A stretch of 64,000 nucleotides of DNA from Bradyrhizobium lablabi (GTDB lineage: Bacteria > Pseudomonadota > Alphaproteobacteria > Rhizobiales > Xanthobacteraceae): the NCBI RefSeq assembly GCF_018131005.1, contig NZ_JAFCJK010000001.1, positions 992,001 through 1,056,000 of the forward strand, read 5' to 3'. The notes beneath the pieces were generated by a model that saw nothing but the letters and a program-made list of their open reading frames with translations, was not told where the DNA came from and did not search any database. Below are positions 22,016 through 31,008 of this stretch, piece by piece. Each line of letters starts with the position of its first letter. Within the stretch, counting starts at the first letter, position 1. A program made the position numbers and the translations under genes.

Positions 22016-22828
22016 ATGGGTGACATGCGTCTGATTGTTGCGGGGGCCGGCGGCCGGATGGGCCGTGCGCTGACGCGGGTAATTTCCGAAACTCCGGGCG
22101 CTGTGCTGGCGGGAGCGCTGGAAGCGCCGGGCTCGGAGCTTCTTGGCAAAGACGCCGGTGTCCTCGCTGGTCTCCCGGCCAATGGCGTCGAGGTCTCGGC
22201 GGACCTGTGGTCGATGACGGCCAAGGCCGACGGTATTCTCGATTTCACCGTGCCGGCGGCGACCATCGCCAATGTCGCGATCGCGGCGGAGCGCGGCCTC
22301 GTTCATGTCATCGGCACCACCGGCCTGTCTCCGTCCGACGATGCCGTGATCAGGAGCGTCACCAATCGCGCCGTCGTGGTGAAATCGGGCAATATGAGCC
22401 TTGGCGTCAATCTGCTCGCTGCGCTGGTCAAGCGCGTTGCGCGGTCGCTCGATGAGAGCTTCGACATCGAGATCCTTGAAATGCACCACAAGGCCAAGAT
22501 CGACGCGCCGTCGGGCACCGCCTTGATGCTCGGCGAGGCTGCCGCGGCTGGACGCAACGTCCAACTGGCGCAACATTCGGCACGTGGCCGCGATGGACTG
22601 ACCGGGGCGCGGCGCGCGGGCGATATCGGCTTTGCCTCGTTGCGCGGCGGCACCGCGGCAGGCGATCATAGCGTGATCTTCGCCGGGCCCTCCGAGCGCA
22701 TCACGCTGTCGCACCACGCGGAGGATCGCACGCTGTTCGCCCAGGGTGCGCTGAAGGCGGCGCTCTGGGCGCATGGCAAGACCCCCGGGCTCTATTCCAT
22801 GGCCGACGTGCTGGGATTGAGCGAATAA
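22016..22828 (+). CDS. dapB: 4-hydroxy-tetrahydrodipicolinate reductase
   Basis: NAD(P)H-dependent step toward lysine and meso-diaminopimelate, which is also a cell wall precursor. 270 residues. The Rossmann motif is [15 protein letters not shown] near residue 8. The substrate and catalytic block [20 protein letters not shown] is the family hallmark, and [24 protein letters not shown] ends the dimer domain. ATG at 22016 has GAGGTGAG just upstream. It probably heads a transcript with gpmA and the acetyltransferase gene. Confidence 0.97.
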   Translation: MGDMRLIVAGAGGRMGRALTRVISETPGAVLAGALEAPGSELLGKDAGVLAGLPANGVEVSADLWSMTAKADGILDFTVPAATIANVAIAAERGLVHVIGTTGLSPSDDAVIRSVTNRAVVVKSGNMSLGVNLLAALVKRVARSLDESFDIEILEMHHKAKIDAPSGTALMLGEAAAAGRNVQLAQHSARGRDGLTGARRAGDIGFASLRGGTAAGDHSVIFAGPSERITLSHHAEDRTLFAQGALKAALWAHGKTPGLYSMADVLGLSE

Positions 22829-22858
22829 ATCAAGCTGAAGCGAAACGGAAACGGTGGA

Positions 22859-23482
22859 ATGAGCGATCGTCTTCTAGTGCTCGTGCGGCACGGCCAGAGC
22901 GAATGGAATCTGAAAAATCTCTTCACCGGGTGGAAGGACCCCGATCTCACCGAACAGGGAATTGCCGAGGCCAAGGAAGCCGGCCGCAAGCTGAAGGCGC
23001 AGGGCCTGTCGTTCGACGTCGCCTTTACGTCCGACCTCACGCGCGCGCAGCACACGCTGAAGCTGATGCTCGCCGAGATCGGTCAGACCGGCTTGCCGAC
23101 GAAGGAGAATCTTGCGCTCAACGAACGCGACTACGGCGATCTCTCGGGTCTTAACAAGGACGACGCTCGCAAGAAGTGGGGCGAGGACCAGGTGCTGATC
23201 TGGCGGCGCTCCTATGACGTGTCGCCGCCCGGCGGCGAGAGCCTAAAGGACACGCTGGCGCGGGCGCTGCCCTATTACGTGCAGGAAATTTTGCCCGGCG
23301 TGCTGCGCGGCGAGCGCACCCTGGTGTCGGCCCACGGCAATTCGCTGCGTGCGCTGATCATGGTGCTGGAGAAGCTGACGCCGGAGCAGATCCTCAAGCG
23401 TGAACTCGCGACTGGCGTGCCGGTGATCTATCGGCTTAATCTCGATTCCACTGTGGCGTCCAAGGTCGATCTGGCGGCGTGA
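22859..23482 (+). CDS. gpmA: 2,3-bisphosphoglycerate-dependent phosphoglycerate mutase
   Basis: Interconverts 3- and 2-phosphoglycerate in glycolysis and gluconeogenesis. 207 residues, with the phosphohistidine motif [18 protein letters not shown] at the start, the second active-site block [11 protein letters not shown], and [17 protein letters not shown] containing the second catalytic His. It is shorter than enterobacterial GpmA, as usual in alphaproteobacteria. The gene starts 30 bases after dapB. Its stop overlaps the next gene's GTG. Confidence 0.95.
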   Translation: MSDRLLVLVRHGQSEWNLKNLFTGWKDPDLTEQGIAEAKEAGRKLKAQGLSFDVAFTSDLTRAQHTLKLMLAEIGQTGLPTKENLALNERDYGDLSGLNKDDARKKWGEDQVLIWRRSYDVSPPGGESLKDTLARALPYYVQEILPGVLRGERTLVSAHGNSLRALIMVLEKLTPEQILKRELATGVPVIYRLNLDSTVASKVDLAA

Positions 23483-24009
23483 GGGAACACGTCGACATCG
23501 ACGTTCTCGTCGCGCCAATCCCGGATGCGGCACTCGATCAGCTCGCTGCGGTGCTTGTCGATTGCGTCGAAGGTGGCGCGAGTGTCAGCTTCATGTCGCC
23601 GTTTTCGCAAGCCGACGCACTTGCTTTCTTCCGCAAGATCGCGAGCTCCGTTGCGGCCGGCGACACCGTGCTGCTTGCAGCGAAGCTCGGCGGTCGAATC
23701 GTGGGCACGGTACAGCTCGGCCTCGACACGCCGCCCAATCAACCGCATCGCGCCGATATCAAGAAGATGCTGGTGCATCGCGCCGCCCGCGGCCGTGGTA
23801 TCGGCGCTGCACTGATGGCGCGCATCGAGGACGAGGCGAAGCGCCATGGCCGCTGGCTGCTTGTGCTGGATACCGTGCCTGGTGAAAATGGCTATCGCCT
23901 CTACAAGCGCGCCGGCTGGACGGAATGCGGTCTGATCCCGAATTACGCGCTGTTTCCCGACGGCCGGCTCTGCGACACCGCGCTGTTCTGGAAACGGCTG
24001 GATCAGTAG
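23479..24009 (+). CDS. GNAT family N-acetyltransferase
   Basis: Acetyl-CoA-dependent transferase of 176 residues. The coenzyme-binding loop [13 protein letters not shown] (R/QxxGxG/A type) and the following [31 protein letters not shown] are typical of the Gcn5 fold. Substrate unknown. The start is GTG at 23479, overlapping the gpmA TGA as GTGA, which indicates translational coupling. Confidence 0.88.
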   Translation: MREHVDIDVLVAPIPDAALDQLAAVLVDCVEGGASVSFMSPFSQADALAFFRKIASSVAAGDTVLLAAKLGGRIVGTVQLGLDTPPNQPHRADIKKMLVHRAARGRGIGAALMARIEDEAKRHGRWLLVLDTVPGENGYRLYKRAGWTECGLIPNYALFPDGRLCDTALFWKRLDQ

Positions 24010-24118
24010 TGGAAATTGCGGAATGGGTTTCGCTTCTCTCCAGACTCTTGTTTTGACTCGTTTTCTTCGCGGGAACCGGTGGCGACTTCGCTCGAAAACG
24101 CCATAGAAATCCTGCCTG

Positions 24119-25036
24119 TCAATGCGACCCAAGCTGACCGGCTTCCCAGCCGAGCATCGCCTGCTTCCGCGTGATGCCCCAGTGGTAACCAGTCAGTGCG
24201 CCGCTCTTGCCCAGCGCCCGATGGCACGGCACAACGAATGACACCGGGTTGCGGCCGACCGCGGCGCCGACCGCGCGCGAGGCCTTTGGGTTGCTGATCT
24301 TGTTGGCGATGTCGGAATAGCTGACGGCGCGGCCCATCGGAATCTTCAGCAGCGTCTCCCACACCCGCACCTCGAAATCGGTTCCGATCAGCACCACGCG
24401 CAACGGCTGGTCCGGCCGCCACAGCCGCGTATCGAAGATGCGCTGCGCCAGCGCGGCGGTCCCGTCGGTGTCCTCGACGTAGGTCGCATTCGGCCAGCGC
24501 CGTGTCATGTCGGCCAGCGCCGTCCTCTCCTCGCCGGGATCGGCGAAGGCGAGGCCTGCAAGCCCGCGGCTGGTCGCGATCACGATCGCTGTGCCGAACG
24601 GCGAGGGGTGGAAGCCGTAACGCAGCGTCATGCCGGTGCCGCCGTTTTTCCACTCGCCCGGCGACATCGCCTCGTGCGTCACGAACAGGTCGTGCAGCCG
24701 GCCGGGCCCCGAGAGCCCGGAGTCGAGCGCGGCATCGAGCACGCTGGCCGACTCGCGCAACAGACCCTTGGCATGGTCAAGCGTCAGCGCCTGCATGAAG
24801 GCCTTTGGCGTCAGGCTGGCCCAACGGCGGAACAAATGATGAAGTTCATCCGGTGTGACGCCGGCGGCGTCGGCCATCGCTTCGATGGTCGGCTGCGTGC
24901 GCCAGTGCTCCGAGATGAACGCGATCGCGCGCCGCACCGAGTCATAGTCGCGCAGTGCGGCGTTCTGCGGGCCCGGCTTGGCCAGGCGCTGGTCATGTAT
25001 GGCGAGTGTCATCATGGGATCTGATTTAAGGGACAT
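24119..25036 (-). CDS. Ada-like protein: AraC-type HTH fused to O6-methylguanine-DNA methyltransferase
   Basis: About 305 residues. A two-helix AraC DNA-binding region (TIEAMADAAGVTPDELHHLFRRWASLTPKAFMQAL, roughly residues 50-120) is followed by the alkyltransferase domain. The latter has ISNPKASRAVGAAVGRNPVSFVVPCHRALGKSGALTGYHWG, where the PCHR Cys accepts the methyl group from O6-methylguanine. The N-terminal zinc domain of E. coli Ada that demethylates phosphotriesters is absent, so only the C-terminal repair activity is complete. ATG at 25036 is preferred; a TTG at 25066 is possible. Function and regulation inferred from domain content. Confidence 0.87.
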   Translation of the reverse strand: MSLKSDPMMTLAIHDQRLAKPGPQNAALRDYDSVRRAIAFISEHWRTQPTIEAMADAAGVTPDELHHLFRRWASLTPKAFMQALTLDHAKGLLRESASVLDAALDSGLSGPGRLHDLFVTHEAMSPGEWKNGGTGMTLRYGFHPSPFGTAIVIATSRGLAGLAFADPGEERTALADMTRRWPNATYVEDTDGTAALAQRIFDTRLWRPDQPLRVVLIGTDFEVRVWETLLKIPMGRAVSYSDIANKISNPKASRAVGAAVGRNPVSFVVPCHRALGKSGALTGYHWGITRKQAMLGWEAGQLGSH

Positions 25037-25070
25037 GGCGCGTCCAAACCACCCGATTTCTGACAAGCCG

Positions 25071-25601
25071 CTAGTGGATGGGATTGTAGGTCGGGCCCCG
25101 CTTGGCGGTGTTCAGCGCAACCATCAACGCCTTGGAAAGGCTGGCCTTTTCGTCCGGGCTCAGAAAGCTGCCGATGCTGACCCGGCGGCCGCGGGAGACC
25201 AGATAGAGCCGCTCGATGCCGAACTCCTCATGCGCTTTCTGCTCGAACTGCACCCAAAGCGGATTGAGCACCCATTCCACCACATGACCACGATGGCTGA
25301 CCCGGCGTACCCGCAACTCCGATGGTGTCACCGTGATCTCCTCGCTCGCTTTGGCGCTGCGGAAATTGACCTTGAACGCCCAATAGACCACCAGCACGTC
25401 GAGGCCGAAGAAGCCGAAGATCGGCCAGGCGCCCAACCACCAGAACACGGTGCCGGCGATGAAGCTGATCACGGTGACGACCGTCATCAACACCACAAAG
25501 CCGGTGCGGTTGAGCGAACGGTGCGGCGTCAGCAATGCCGAGAACAGCTTCGGCTCGGCCTCAGCGTCGTTCCCGGGATCAAAGTCGTTGCCTGCGGTCA
25601 T
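25071..25601 (-). CDS. DUF2244 domain-containing membrane protein
   Basis: A 176-residue protein with two adjacent transmembrane segments (FVVLMTVVTVISFIAGTVFW and WPIFGFFGLDVLVVYWAF), followed by a cytosolic beta-rich region with RRVSHRGHVVEWVLNPLWV. This matches the alphaproteobacterial DUF2244 family, of unknown function. ATG at 25601 lies 22 bases from the divergent nth start, so their promoters overlap. Confidence 0.85.
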   Translation of the reverse strand: MTAGNDFDPGNDAEAEPKLFSALLTPHRSLNRTGFVVLMTVVTVISFIAGTVFWWLGAWPIFGFFGLDVLVVYWAFKVNFRSAKASEEITVTPSELRVRRVSHRGHVVEWVLNPLWVQFEQKAHEEFGIERLYLVSRGRRVSIGSFLSPDEKASLSKALMVALNTAKRGPTYNPIH

Positions 25602-25623
25602 GGCGTGTCAGTATATCCCGATC

Positions 25624-26385
25624 ATGGCCAAAATCACTCGCGCTCAACGCGCAAAGACGTCCAGCGTTCGGTCCGTCCCGAAGAAGAAATCCGCGAAGCC
25701 CGCAAAGTCGCCGCCTAAACGCGCTGCAAAGAGGGCGGCAAGACAGAAACCCTGGACGGCGGCCGAGGTCCACGAAGCCTTCAGCCGGTTCCGCAAAGCC
25801 AATCCCGAGCCCAAGGGCGAGCTGGAACACCTCAACCCCTACACCCTGCTGGTAGCGGTGGTGCTGTCGGCACAGGCCACCGACGCCGGCGTCAACAGGG
25901 CGACGCGCGCGCTGTTTGCCGTTGCCGATACGCCGGAGAAGATGCTCGCGCTCGGCGAGGAGAAGGTGCGCGACTACATCAGGACCATCGGGCTGTATCG
26001 CAACAAGGCCAGGAACGTCATCGCGCTTTCGGAGAAGCTGATCGCGGAATTCGGCGGCGAAGTGCCGCGGACCCGCACTGAGATCGAGTCGCTGCCCGGC
26101 GCTGGGCGCAAGACCGCGAATGTGGTGCTCAACATGGCATTTGGCGAGCACACCATGGCCGTGGATACCCATGTGTTTCGCGTCGGCAACCGAACTGGAC
26201 TGGCGCCGGGCAAGACGCCGCTCGAGGTCGAGCTTGGGCTGGAGAAGGTGATCCCGCCCGAATTCATGCTGCACGCTCATCATTGGCTGATCCTGCATGG
26301 CCGCTACACTTGTCTCGCGCGCTCGCCGCGCTGCGAGGTATGCCTGATCAATGATCTTTGCAGATGGCCGGAGAAGACGGTCTGA
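25624..26385 (+). CDS. nth: Endonuclease III
   Basis: Bifunctional DNA glycosylase/AP lyase that removes oxidised pyrimidines. A basic, Lys/Arg-rich N-terminus is followed by the catalytic core. The helix-hairpin-helix LPGAGRKTANVVLNMAF contains the catalytic Lys, the VDTHVFRV block contains the catalytic Asp, and a C-x6-C-x2-C-x5-C motif (CLARSPRCEVCLINDLC) ligates a 4Fe-4S cluster. 253 residues from ATG at 25624; longer readings add no conserved sequence. It is divergent from the DUF2244 gene. Confidence 0.97.
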   Translation: MAKITRAQRAKTSSVRSVPKKKSAKPAKSPPKRAAKRAARQKPWTAAEVHEAFSRFRKANPEPKGELEHLNPYTLLVAVVLSAQATDAGVNRATRALFAVADTPEKMLALGEEKVRDYIRTIGLYRNKARNVIALSEKLIAEFGGEVPRTRTEIESLPGAGRKTANVVLNMAFGEHTMAVDTHVFRVGNRTGLAPGKTPLEVELGLEKVIPPEFMLHAHHWLILHGRYTCLARSPRCEVCLINDLCRWPEKTV

Positions 26386-26448
26386 GGCATGATCAACATC
26401 ATCTGTTGATAGCCTCGTTCGGCGTTCCGGGGGATCGAGGGAGTTGTC

Positions 26449-27600
26449 GTGACAGAGCAGGTTCAGGCCAGCCCGCCAGTCGCCAGCCAGGCTGCTCCTG
26501 CCCCGGCTACGGCGCCAGCCCGGCCACAGGCTACGGCGAGCGGGTTGTGGGGCCGCTTAGCGATCCCGCTGTTTGCGGTGCTGGCGGCAATCGCATTCAT
26601 GGTCGTGGCGACGACGCGCTGGAATGCCTGGGTTGGCGGGGCCACGATCCAGACCACCAACGACGCCTATGTACGCGCGGAATTGACCAAGCTCAGCAGC
26701 CGGGTCGCCGGCGAAGTCTTGACTGTGGCCGTCAAGGATTTCCAGCGCGTCAAGGCCGGCGATCTCCTGGTGCAGATCGATCCCGCCGACTACGAGGCGC
26801 AGGTCGCGCAGGCCGAGGCTGGGGTCGCGGCCGCACAGGCCGCGCTCGACAATCTGAGCAACCAGATCGAGCTGCAATATGCGACGATAGCGCAGGCCGA
26901 AGCTGCGCGCGTCTCCGCGGAAGCGCTGGAGGTCGAGGCGCGGCAGGAGGAGGAACGCCAGCATTCGCTGACGCAAACCGAGGCCGGCACGCGGCAGCGG
27001 TTCGAGCAGGCAACAGCGGCGTACGCCAAGGCGCAGGCCGACGTCCGCGCCAGCCGTGCCGTCATCGCCGCCCAGCGCCATCAGCTCGAGGTCCTGCAGG
27101 GAAACAAGAAGCAGCGCGCCGCTGATCTCGACGCCGCTAAGGCGACGCTTGCGGCGGCGAAGCTCAAGCTTGGCTACACGAGAATCGTCGCGCCGTTCGA
27201 TGGCGTCACTGGCGAGCGGCAGGTGCAGCCGGGCGATTACGTCAACATCGGCACCAATCTCGTCAATGTGGTGCCGCTGCCCGACGTCTATGTGATCGCC
27301 AATTACAAGGAGACGCAACTCACTCGCGTGAGGCCGGGCCAGCCGGTCGAGATCACTGTTGACACCTTTCCAAACGAAAGGCTGCGCGGCCGTGTCGAGC
27401 GGATCGCGCCGGCAAGCGGCTCGCAATTCGCGCTGCTGCCGCCCGACAACGCTACCGGCAATTTCACCAAGGTGGTGCAGCGCATCCCGGTGCGAATCCG
27501 GTTCGACAAGGACCAGCCGCTGATCGAGCGCTTGCTGCCGGGTATGTCCGTCGTCACCAGGATCAATACCGCCGAGGCCGGCGTCAATGGCGGAAAGTAA
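26449..27600 (+). CDS. HlyD/EmrA-type membrane fusion protein
   Basis: Periplasmic adaptor of a multidrug efflux pump, 383 residues. A Pro/Ala-rich N-terminus precedes a single transmembrane helix (about 32-54, WGRLAIPLFAVLAAIAFMVVA). The biotinyl-lipoyl halves TTNDAYVRAELTKLSSRVAGEV and APFDGVTGERQVQPGDYVNIGT flank a long coiled-coil hairpin with many Gln/Ala/Glu residues. The start is GTG at 26449. It overlaps the following DHA2 transporter gene by 14 bases, so the two are co-translated as an EmrA-EmrB-like pair. The exported substrate is unknown. Confidence 0.92.
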   Translation: MTEQVQASPPVASQAAPAPATAPARPQATASGLWGRLAIPLFAVLAAIAFMVVATTRWNAWVGGATIQTTNDAYVRAELTKLSSRVAGEVLTVAVKDFQRVKAGDLLVQIDPADYEAQVAQAEAGVAAAQAALDNLSNQIELQYATIAQAEAARVSAEALEVEARQEEERQHSLTQTEAGTRQRFEQATAAYAKAQADVRASRAVIAAQRHQLEVLQGNKKQRAADLDAAKATLAAAKLKLGYTRIVAPFDGVTGERQVQPGDYVNIGTNLVNVVPLPDVYVIANYKETQLTRVRPGQPVEITVDTFPNERLRGRVERIAPASGSQFALLPPDNATGNFTKVVQRIPVRIRFDKDQPLIERLLPGMSVVTRINTAEAGVNGGK

Positions 27601-29227
27601 AGAGGGCGATTGCGGTCCCATTTCGCGCGGCGAGGTCGCGCGCTACCCGCTGTTCGCGGTCGTCGCAGTGCTGCTTGGGGCGTTTCTAGCCAATTTCGAC
27701 AGCCGCCTGACGACGGTCGGCCTGCCCGACCTGCGCGGCGCATTCTCGCTTGGCTTCGACGAAGGCGCCTGGCTCTCGACCGCCGCCATCGGCTCGCAAA
27801 TCTTCATCGCGCCGTCCGTCGCCTGGCTTGCCACCGTATTTGGTCTGCGGCGCGTGCTTGGCATCCCGAGCCTCGTCTACGCCGTCGTCTCGCTGCTCAT
27901 CCCTTTCGTGCATGATTTCACGACACTGATTGCGCTCAGCATCATCCACGGCATGCTGCTCGGCACCTTCGTGCCGGCGACGTTGATGATCATCTTCCGC
28001 AATCTGCCGATACAATGGTGGCTGCCCGCGATATCGATCTATTCCATCCGCGTCGGCTTCGCGCTCGACACCTCGACCTCGGTGGTCGGCTTCTATGTCG
28101 ATCATCTCGGCTGGCAGTGGATCTATTGGCAGGGCGTCACGATCGCGCCGCTGATGGGCCTGATGGTCTATCTCGGCACCCCAAACGAACCGGTCAACCG
28201 CGACCTGCTGCGTCATGCCGACTGGGGCGGCATGCTGCTGCTCGGCGCCGGCGTGTCGATGATCTATGCAGGCCTCGACCAGGGCAACCGGCTGGACTGG
28301 CTGGAGTCAGGCGAGGTGATGGCGCTGTTGATCGCCGGCGGCGTGCTGTTGATCCTGTTCCTGATCAACGAGAGCCTGGTGCATCAGCCCTGGGCGCATG
28401 TGAACGTGCTGTTCTCGCGCAACGTCGGGCTCTCGCTACTCGCCATCCTCTTGTACACGCTGACCAGCCTGTCCAACTCGTCGCTGGTGCCGAATTTCCT
28501 CAGCGTAGTCGCGTCCATGCGGCCGGAGCAGTCCGGTGTGCTGCTCCTGACCTATGGCGCACTGCCGATGTTCGTGCTGGTGCCGGTCTCGATTGTCCTG
28601 CTCCGCAACTTTGATGCGCGCGCCGTCGCCGTGCTCGGATTCTCCGCGTTCGCCGCCGCCAATCTTTGGGGCACGCAGTTGACCCACGCCTGGGCGCGGG
28701 AGGATTTTGTCGGAATCATGCTGCTGCTGTCGGTCGGACAGGCGTTCACGCTGCTGCCAGTCATCATTCTCGCAGTGTCCAATTCCGATCCGACGCGCGC
28801 CACGGCGTTCGCGGCCTATATCCAGATCATGCGGCTCGGTGGCGCCGAGATCGGCGTGGCGCTGATGGGCACATGGCTCAGGGTGCGCGAGCAGATCCAT
28901 TCCAATTATCTCGGACAGCATGTCGCAAACGGTGATGCAGACGTGGTGCGCAGGCTGCAGGAGCTGGCGGAGGGCTTCGCGGTTCATGGTGCCTCAACCG
29001 CCATCGCGCGGGCTGTCGGCACCCTCGCAGCGTTGGTGCAGCGCGAAGCGAATGTGCTGGCCTATATCGACGGCTTCTGGCTCTGCTTCTGGCTGGCAAT
29101 CGCAGCCCTCCTTGTGATCTCACTGATCGCGCGCGCACCGCCGGGGCCACTAACCCCGGAGCCCTTCGGTTTCGCCAGGACCGTGCTCCGCAAATGCGGC
29201 GCGACCGTTGCGGCGGCTCGCGGCTAG
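27587..29227 (+). CDS. DHA2-family MFS transporter, EmrB type
   Basis: Inner-membrane drug:proton antiporter of 546 residues with about 14 hydrophobic segments. The TMS1 region is VAVLLGAFLANFDSRLTTVGLPDLRGAF; the usual 'D' region is modified. VLGIPSLVYAVVSLLIPF and the long loop before TMS 13 fit the DHA2 family. ATG at 27587 lies inside the end of the upstream fusion-protein gene. The stop codon is the TAG formed by the first bases of a dispersed repeat. It probably works with the preceding membrane fusion protein. Confidence 0.92.
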   Translation: MAESKEGDCGPISRGEVARYPLFAVVAVLLGAFLANFDSRLTTVGLPDLRGAFSLGFDEGAWLSTAAIGSQIFIAPSVAWLATVFGLRRVLGIPSLVYAVVSLLIPFVHDFTTLIALSIIHGMLLGTFVPATLMIIFRNLPIQWWLPAISIYSIRVGFALDTSTSVVGFYVDHLGWQWIYWQGVTIAPLMGLMVYLGTPNEPVNRDLLRHADWGGMLLLGAGVSMIYAGLDQGNRLDWLESGEVMALLIAGGVLLILFLINESLVHQPWAHVNVLFSRNVGLSLLAILLYTLTSLSNSSLVPNFLSVVASMRPEQSGVLLLTYGALPMFVLVPVSIVLLRNFDARAVAVLGFSAFAAANLWGTQLTHAWAREDFVGIMLLLSVGQAFTLLPVIILAVSNSDPTRATAFAAYIQIMRLGGAEIGVALMGTWLRVREQIHSNYLGQHVANGDADVVRRLQELAEGFAVHGASTAIARAVGTLAALVQREANVLAYIDGFWLCFWLAIAALLVISLIARAPPGPLTPEPFGFARTVLRKCGATVAAARG

Positions 29228-29353
29228 AGCATGATCCGGAAAAGTGTGTAGCGGCTTTCGCTCGCGACAAACGCGCAGCGTTTGCGCGGAGATCATGCGC
29301 AAACAACAAGCCAAAGCACGATGATGATTCATCCTGATCTCATCGCGCTTTGG
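29224..29353 (+). repeat. Dispersed ~129-bp intergenic repeat, copy 2
   Basis: Starts CTAGAGCATGATCCGG and ends CATCGCGCTTTGG, nearly identical to the copy at 9325, including the inner CGCGCAGCGTTTGCGC palindrome. Its first bases (CTAG) provide the TAG stop of the DHA2 transporter gene. It separates the efflux pair from the polyketide synthase cassette. Confidence 0.85.
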
Positions 29354-29443
29354 AGCATTCAACTTATATTGAACGCGGCGCCTTCCTGCGGCTTGAAATA
29401 TTTTGCTCATCGTGCGGTTCCACGTAGCGGGATCAGAGGCAGG

Positions 29444-30505
29444 ATGAGTCAGATGAAGCAAATGGCCGCGCTTGTCTCGGTGGCGACCTCGGTCCCACCC
29501 CATCTGTTTCATCAGGGACAGATTCTGCAGGCGGCGCGCGACCTGCTGGCCAAGCGCTATCCGGAATTTGACACGCTTTCGAGCCTCTTTGCCAACACCG
29601 GTATCCGGCATCGTTACGGCGTGAAACCGATCGAATGGTATCTCGAGCGGCGTGGCTGGCCGGAGCGAACGCAGGCCTTCCTCGAAGGCGCGGAATTGCT
29701 TTTCGTCGAAGTCGCGCGCAAGGCGATCGCCCGGGCCGACCTGTCCGGCAGCGACATCGACACCATAGTCACGGTGTGCTCGACGGGGATCGCAACGCCG
29801 ACGCTGGAAGCGCGTGTGGCGGGTAAGCTCGGTCTGCGGGGGGACGTGTCGCGTGTGCCGCTGTTTGGTCTCGGCTGCGCCGGTGGCGTGTCGGGCCTGT
29901 CGATCGCATCGCGCCTTGCGGAAGCGCGGCCGGGAGCGAACGTCCTGCTGGTCGTGCTTGAGCTATGTACGCTCGCGGTCCGGCATGATGAGCTCACCAA
30001 AGCGAACATCGTCGCCGCCAGCCTGTTCGGTGACGGAGCCGCGGCGATCGTACTGCGCGCAGGCGACGGCGGGGCAACGCGGATCGAGGCGACCGGCGAA
30101 AAGCTATGGCCGGATACACTCGACATCATGGGATGGTCGGTCGATCCGGAAGGATTCGGCGTGATCTTCCAGCGCACCATTCCTGATTTCGTCCGCGACA
30201 ATATGGGGTCGGCCGTTGCCGAAATCCTCGCTCGGATGAACCTGACAGTCGACGACATCGACCGCTTCCTGTGCCATCCCGGCGGCACCAAGGTCATCGC
30301 GGCGCTGGAGCGGGCGCTTGCGCTCGATCGGGGCACGCTCGATCATGAACGCGACATCATCGCCGATTGCGGCAACATGTCGGCTCCGACGATTCTCTTC
30401 GTTCTCGAGCGCGCCTGCGCCAGAGGCCTGCCGCCGCGCTCGCTCCTGACCGCGCTCGGGCCCGGCTTCACCGTAAGCTGCGTTGCGCTAAGGCACGCCG
30501 CGTGA
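29444..30505 (+). CDS. Type III polyketide synthase
   Basis: Chalcone/stilbene-synthase-like homodimeric enzyme that condenses acyl-CoA with malonyl-CoA units to make alkylpyrones or alkylresorcinols. 353 residues. The catalytic triad is complete: Cys145 in LGCAGGVSG, His278 in LCHPGGTKV, Asn311 in CGNMSAPT. GFGVIFQRTIPDFV and the C-terminal LGPGFTVSCVAL fit the family. ATG at 29444 is chosen because upstream in-frame sequence includes the repeat and is not family-like. The stop overlaps the next gene by 4 bases. The starter unit cannot be predicted from sequence alone. Confidence 0.93.
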   Translation: MSQMKQMAALVSVATSVPPHLFHQGQILQAARDLLAKRYPEFDTLSSLFANTGIRHRYGVKPIEWYLERRGWPERTQAFLEGAELLFVEVARKAIARADLSGSDIDTIVTVCSTGIATPTLEARVAGKLGLRGDVSRVPLFGLGCAGGVSGLSIASRLAEARPGANVLLVVLELCTLAVRHDELTKANIVAASLFGDGAAAIVLRAGDGGATRIEATGEKLWPDTLDIMGWSVDPEGFGVIFQRTIPDFVRDNMGSAVAEILARMNLTVDDIDRFLCHPGGTKVIAALERALALDRGTLDHERDIIADCGNMSAPTILFVLERACARGLPPRSLLTALGPGFTVSCVALRHAA

Positions 30506-31008
30506 GTCTGGCGTCGATCATCCTTGCGCTGGTTACGTTGCAGCGTTTGGGCGAGCTCGGGCTGTCGCACCATAACACGAGGCGGCTTCTGGCGCGCGGC
30601 GCCATCGAAGCTGGCGCCGATCACTATCCGCTCGTTGTATCGGTTCACACTGGCTGGCTGATCGCACTGTGGGTGTGGGGGCATGATCAGGATGTCAATC
30701 CGGCTGCGCTTGCGGCCTATCTGGGGCTGCAGGTCTTGCGGATGTGGATCCTTTCCGCGCTCGGCCCGCGATGGACCACGCGGATTATCGTGCTGCCGGG
30801 TGAGCCGCTGGTTGTATCCGGCCCTTACCGGTACCTCTCGCACCCGAACTATGCCGTCGTCGTCTGCGAGATCGCGCTGCTTCCGCTTGCGCTGCATCTG
30901 CCGCTGATCGCGTTGATCTTCACTGTCTTCAACATCGCGGCGCTCGCAGTTCGAATTCGCGTCGAGGCGCGCACTCTTTCCTCGCTCGGCCACATCAGCA
31001 CCCCATGA
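30502..31008 (+). CDS. Isoprenylcysteine carboxyl methyltransferase-like membrane protein
   Basis: A 168-residue membrane methyltransferase of the ICMT family with four or five hydrophobic segments. The SAM-binding motif GPYRYLSHPNY and the C-terminal RVEARTL are characteristic. Bacterial homologues beside type III polyketide synthases (BpsB and SrsB types, established family knowledge) O-methylate alkylpyrones or alkylresorcinols. The same role is inferred here. The start is GTG at 30502, overlapping the synthase stop (GTGA), and the ATGA at its own end overlaps the next gene, so three genes are translationally coupled. Confidence 0.9.
   Translation: MSLASIILALVTLQRLGELGLSHHNTRRLLARGAIEAGADHYPLVVSVHTGWLIALWVWGHDQDVNPAALAAYLGLQVLRMWILSALGPRWTTRIIVLPGEPLVVSGPYRYLSHPNYAVVVCEIALLPLALHLPLIALIFTVFNIAALAVRIRVEARTLSSLGHISTP

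Noticed and set aside
23479..23490. A later ATG start for the acetyltransferase
   Set aside because: The GTG overlapping the gpmA stop preserves the N-terminal fold and coupling.
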